Shown here: positions 61,338-64,000 of the stretch, one piece after another
How the letters are laid out: every line of letters starts with the position of its first letter
Numbering within the stretch: position 1 is the stretch's first letter
Made by a program: the position numbers and the translations under genes
The notes under the pieces: model-generated
The model's input: the letters and a program-made list of their open reading frames with translations, nothing else
Database searches by the model: none
Told to the model about the DNA's origin: nothing
Assembly (NCBI GenBank): GCA_902764875.1
Contig: CACWXP010000014.1
Coordinates: 1-64,000 of the forward strand
DNA from: an uncultured Eubacteriales bacterium
GTDB taxonomy: Bacteria; Bacillota; Clostridia; Christensenellales; Aristaeellaceae
Length of the DNA stretch: 64,000 nucleotides
Direction: 5' to 3'

Positions 61338-61943
61338 TTATTCTTCTTCGATTTCCGGGAAATAGCGGACGGAATTCTGTTTTTCCGCCCTCACAATGGC
61401 AGCCAGCTGATCAAAAGCCAGCTCCAGGTCGTCGTTCACAACCAGGTAGCGGTAGCGGCTCATCTGTTCGATCTCGCCCCTGGCGTTGTTCAGCCGGCGC
61501 TGAATTTCTTCCTCGCCCTCGGTGTTCCGGGTGTGCAGCCGAACCTTCAGGTCGCGATAGGTCGGCGGAAGAATGAACACGCTCACGCAGTCCTTTTCCT
61601 TTTCCATCACGGCCCGGGCGCCCTGGGGATCAATGTCCAGCAGGACGTTCTGCCCCTTCTCCATCCGCTCGTAGACTTCGCTTTTCAGCGTGCCGTAGCG
61701 GTGCCCGTGAACACTGGCGTGCTCGAGGAACGCGTCCTCGCTGAGCAGTTTATCATATTCCGCTTCGGAAATAAAGTGGTAATGCACATCTTCTATTTCA
61801 TTTTCCCGCCGTCCCCGCGTTGTCACGCTCACGGAGAAGGCAAAGGAAGGATCCTTGTCCAGAAGTTTTGAAACCAGCGTTCCCTTTCCGGCGCCGGAGG
61901 GCCCGGAGATCACCAGCAGCATTCCCTTGCGGATTTCTTTCAT
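61338..61943 (-). CDS. gmk: Guanylate kinase
   Basis: Phosphorylates GMP to GDP. 201 aa. P-loop LVISGPSGAGKGTLVSKL (about 10-27), SVTTRGRRENEIEDVHYHF (GMP-binding, about 39-57), and LDIDPQGARAVM. Ends 20 bp before rpoZ. Confidence 0.97.
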   Translation of the reverse strand: MKEIRKGMLLVISGPSGAGKGTLVSKLLDKDPSFAFSVSVTTRGRRENEIEDVHYHFISEAEYDKLLSEDAFLEHASVHGHRYGTLKSEVYERMEKGQNVLLDIDPQGARAVMEKEKDCVSVFILPPTYRDLKVRLHTRNTEGEEEIQRRLNNARGEIEQMSRYRYLVVNDDLELAFDQLAAIVRAEKQNSVRYFPEIEEE

Positions 61944-61946
61944 GCT

Positions 61947-62192
61947 CTAATCCTCCGTTTTTCCGTCGATCCTCGCCGCGATGGTCTCGGGCATCAGCGG
62001 CGAAAGAATCACATGCTCCGAATCCGTCACCAGCACGGCCCGCGTCTTGTGTCCGCAGGTGGCGTCGATGACGTGTCCGGCGTCCCTGGCGTCCTGCACC
62101 ATCCGGCGCACCGGCGCCGCGTCCGGCGAAACGATGGCGATCAGCCGGTGGGCCGCCGTCATGTTTCCGTATCCGACGTTGATAAACTTCAT
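61947..62192 (-). CDS. remA: RemA/DUF370 regulator
   Basis: 81 aa. FINVGYGNMTAAHRLIAIVSPDAAPVRRM at the start matches DUF370; in Bacillus RemA binds DNA and activates matrix and osmoprotection genes. Whether this species uses it the same way is not known. It overlaps nothing and lies 3 bp before gmk. Confidence 0.93.
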   Translation of the reverse strand: MKFINVGYGNMTAAHRLIAIVSPDAAPVRRMVQDARDAGHVIDATCGHKTRAVLVTDSEHVILSPLMPETIAARIDGKTED

Positions 62193-62198
62193 TTCCTT

Positions 62199-63071
62199 TC
62201 ACTCCACATTCTGAATCTGTTCCCGAAGCTTCTCAATCTCGCTCTTCAGGTCCACCACCCACCGGGCGATCTCCGCGTCCTGTGCTTTGGAGCCGATGGT
62301 GTTGGCCTCCCGGTTCATTTCCTGAATCAGGAAGTCCATTTTCTTTCCGATCTCGCCCTCCGCCTCCAGATAGGCGCCCATCTGCCGCAGGTGGCTTTCC
62401 AGCCGGGCCAGCTCCTCGTCGATGGCGCACCGGTCTGCCATGATGGCAACTTCCTGCGCCAGCCGCTGGGGATCCACCCCGTCGGAAATCATGGATTTCA
62501 GCCGGTTCTCCAGCTTCTCCCGGTATTCGGAAACCACGTTCGGCGCCCGGCCCAGAATCTTTTCGCGCAAATCTGCCGCCTGATCCAGATGGAACCGCAG
62601 GTCCTCCTTCAGGTGCGTCCCTTCCTTTTCGCGCATGGCCGTAACCTGTTCAACCGCCTGTTCCACCGCCTCGGCACAAAGGGCGCTCACCAGTTCCTGG
62701 TCCATTTCCTTTTCGGTCAGCGTGGTCACGCCTTCCATGGCCAGCAGCCGGCTGACGGTCAGGTCGTTTTCTGTCCCGATGGCCTCGAACATGGCTTTTC
62801 CGGCTTCCCAGTACTGCCGGGCCAGTTCCCCGTCCACCGAGATCGAAACCGCGGAGCTCTCCGTGTTCCGCACGGTCACGAAAACATCCACGTGTCCGCG
62901 CTTCAGTCCTTTCCCGGCCGTTTCGCGGATCACGGGCTCCAGGAAGGAAATGTTCCGGGGCAGCCGCATGCTCAGGTCCAGAAAACGGTGGTTCACGGTT
63001 TTCAGTTCCGCCGTTACTTCCCATCCGTCCCGCAAAGCCCGTCCGGCTCCGCATCCTGTCATGCTCCGCAT
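62199..63071 (-). CDS. YicC/YloC-type endoribonuclease
   Basis: 290 aa. RSMTGCGAGRA at the start and EMNREANTIGSKAQDAEIARWVVDLKSEIEKLREQIQN at the end are the N- and C-terminal signatures. ATG at 63071 is chosen: AAGGAG lies about 12 bases before it, while an earlier in-frame ATG overlaps that site. First gene of the yicC-remA-gmk-rpoZ-coaBC operon. The family was shown to be a ribonuclease in E. coli. Confidence 0.93.
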   Translation of the reverse strand: MRSMTGCGAGRALRDGWEVTAELKTVNHRFLDLSMRLPRNISFLEPVIRETAGKGLKRGHVDVFVTVRNTESSAVSISVDGELARQYWEAGKAMFEAIGTENDLTVSRLLAMEGVTTLTEKEMDQELVSALCAEAVEQAVEQVTAMREKEGTHLKEDLRFHLDQAADLREKILGRAPNVVSEYREKLENRLKSMISDGVDPQRLAQEVAIMADRCAIDEELARLESHLRQMGAYLEAEGEIGKKMDFLIQEMNREANTIGSKAQDAEIARWVVDLKSEIEKLREQIQNVE

Positions 63072-63170
63072 CGTTTCCCGCATCTCCTTTACCCGGAAAA
63101 AACCGGATTCATTCCGTATCAAGATATTATATCATCAGTTTCCCTGAAAAATCAACAAAACCCTTCCCGC

Positions 63171-63509
63171 TTATGCCCATTTGTCCCATTCTTCCGGCGC
63201 GTATCCCTGGGTGATCCAGTTTCCGTTGCGCACAATGGGCGTCTTCAGCAGCCACGGGTTTTCCTGAATCGCGGGAATCAGCATCTCCGCCCGGTCAAAG
63301 TAGCAGGCCGGGTGTTCCTTCACCTTTTTGTCCTCCCGGTCGATCAGCTTTTCCATGCCGACGGCGTCCAGCATCAGGCGGATCTCCCGCTCCCCAAGCC
63401 GGTGTTTCTTCAGGTCCAGGCTCTGGAAGGGAATCCGGCGCTCCTTGAAATACCGCTCCGCCTTCTGGGTGTCGAAATTCTTTTTCCCCGCGTAAATCTG
63501 AATGTTCAT
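63171..63509 (-). CDS. ArsC/Spx-like thioredoxin-fold protein without catalytic cysteine
   Basis: 112 aa of the ArsC/Spx/YffB family: IQIYAGKKNFDTQKAERYFKER at the start, where active members carry a Cys-x-x-Cys or Cys near position 10-13. Here that place reads KKNFDT. IVRNGNWITQGY near the end is the family's second signature. Without the cysteine, arsenate reduction is unlikely; an Spx-type regulator needs the CXXC too. A non-redox role is inferred. Confidence 0.85.
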   Translation of the reverse strand: MNIQIYAGKKNFDTQKAERYFKERRIPFQSLDLKKHRLGEREIRLMLDAVGMEKLIDREDKKVKEHPACYFDRAEMLIPAIQENPWLLKTPIVRNGNWITQGYAPEEWDKWA

Positions 63510-63515
63510 GGATAT

Positions 63516-64000
63516 TTATTTCCTCACTATTTTTCTCAGGTCCTGCCCTTCCAGAGTTAATACAATACAGTTATTTTTGTCTGTCAATCGAGACACAATT
63601 CGTTCTGTATACCTGTCTTGTAGATTTGGAATCGGCAAATTTGTACTTATTATAGTAGAAAGTCCTCGTGCCTGCCGTTCATTAATTAAATGAAATAATT
63701 GCTCTACTGTTATATTTTGCATCAACGGTTCACTGCCTAGGTCGTCCAACATCAATACAGGGACTTCCAGCAACTCTTTTATACCATTTTCTGCGTCAAA
63801 ATAGCTTTTTCGCGCTGTCTGTAAAAAAGTATAGGCACTGACCATTAATACATTGATTCCTCGTTCTATCAATCTTTCAGTCATAGCATTCATCAGGAAA
63901 GTTTTCCCGAGCCCACTTCCACCAGACAGCAAAATATCACGTTTCTGAACATTTGGATACAGATTAGCCCAGTTTTCGCACTCATTCCGTGCATGTAACG
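63516..64000 (-). CDS. DnaC/DnaI-like AAA+ ATPase (partial, 5' end beyond window)
   Basis: The reading frame runs off the right edge with no start. Visible: ILLSGGSGLGKTFL (Walker A), VPVLMLDDLGSEPL (Walker B), TIISTNLPI (sensor I) and NLQDRYTERIVSRL (box VII-like Arg). These identify a helicase-loader-type ATPase. Base composition is strikingly AT-rich compared with the preceding operon. It could be the host primosomal loader or part of a mobile element; the cut-off start prevents a decision. Confidence 0.85.
   Translation of the reverse strand, partial: LHARNECENWANLYPNVQKRDILLSGGSGLGKTFLMNAMTERLIERGINVLMVSAYTFLQTARKSYFDAENGIKELLEVPVLMLDDLGSEPLMQNITVEQLFHLINERQARGLSTIISTNLPIPNLQDRYTERIVSRLTDKNNCIVLTLEGQDLRKIVRK

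Overview
The window looks like a chromosomal segment of a moderately G+C-rich Gram-positive Clostridia-type bacterium (Bacillota). Signs of this are the conserved order yicC-remA-gmk-rpoZ-coaBC, the CdaA/CdaR c-di-AMP pair, a RemA/DUF370 protein, the yqeK-rsfS pair, type III glutamine synthetase, a type A (zinc-type) L31, YqhQ/DUF1385 beside prmC-prfA-Sua5, strong GGAGG ribosome-binding sites, and many TTGACA-N17-TATAAT promoters. The style of the genes resembles uncultured Christensenellales/Aristaeella-like gut or rumen bacteria, but that finer placement is inference. No ribosomal RNA, complete tRNA, CRISPR array or intact insertion sequence was seen.

Layout. 1-3900 is a visibly AT-rich accessory island: a zinc-ribbon/membrane/FxLYD protein divergent from an XRE repressor with palindromic operators, then two genes of unknown function, one of them interrupted by an amber codon. 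4044-6734 is a scar zone: an exported family II pyrophosphatase, an inverted GTAACA repeat array, the 3' half of an AAC(3)-type acetyltransferase gene, and an unknown protein. 7166-13293 holds a membrane-protein pair behind a decayed sensor gene, an EAL phosphodiesterase, a tiny LysM peptide with a double-glycine leader, and a MATE transporter fused to an anti-sigma-type ATPase domain. 13600-18768 carries nitrogen and amino-sugar metabolism (glutamine synthetase III, nagB, a left-handed beta-helix acyltransferase, glmM). 18867-25800 holds gpsA, DUF1934, a GGDEF protein and an NAD-biosynthesis cluster (nadE, nadD-like, pncB) with zapA. 25980-27203 has an EAL remnant and a NusG-like fusion.

27432-41329 is a long plus-strand run: ispE, a TtcA-like protein, xpaC, telA, a coaE-lytic transglycosylase fusion, a peptide-binding protein, prmA, rsmE, mtaB, a HIT protein, rpsU, a THUMP/TRM11-like methyltransferase, and a Rho homologue that seems to lack catalytic residues. 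41398-46983 carries an SH3 protein, rpmE, yqhQ, prmC, prfA and a Sua5-type gene. 47004-51175 has pgi and a polar amino-acid ABC transporter. 51332-58441 (minus) has rplM-rpsI, an rsmF-like gene, a P-loop ATPase, cdaA-cdaR, an SH3 protein and rpsT. 58655-63509 has yqeK-rsfS, then the yicC-to-coaBC operon and a cysteine-less Spx/ArsC-like protein. The right edge cuts an AT-rich DnaC/DnaI-like ATPase.

Most of the window is housekeeping: translation and its quality control (prmA, rsmE, mtaB, prmC, prfA, Sua5, rsfS, ribosomal proteins), cofactors (CoA, NAD), and wall precursors and second messengers. The unusual material sits in gene fusions and decayed loci: the leader-LysM peptide, the MATE-ATPase fusion, the CoaE-SLT fusion, the NusG-like/HTH fusion, the residue-depleted Rho, and the GTAACA inverted array.
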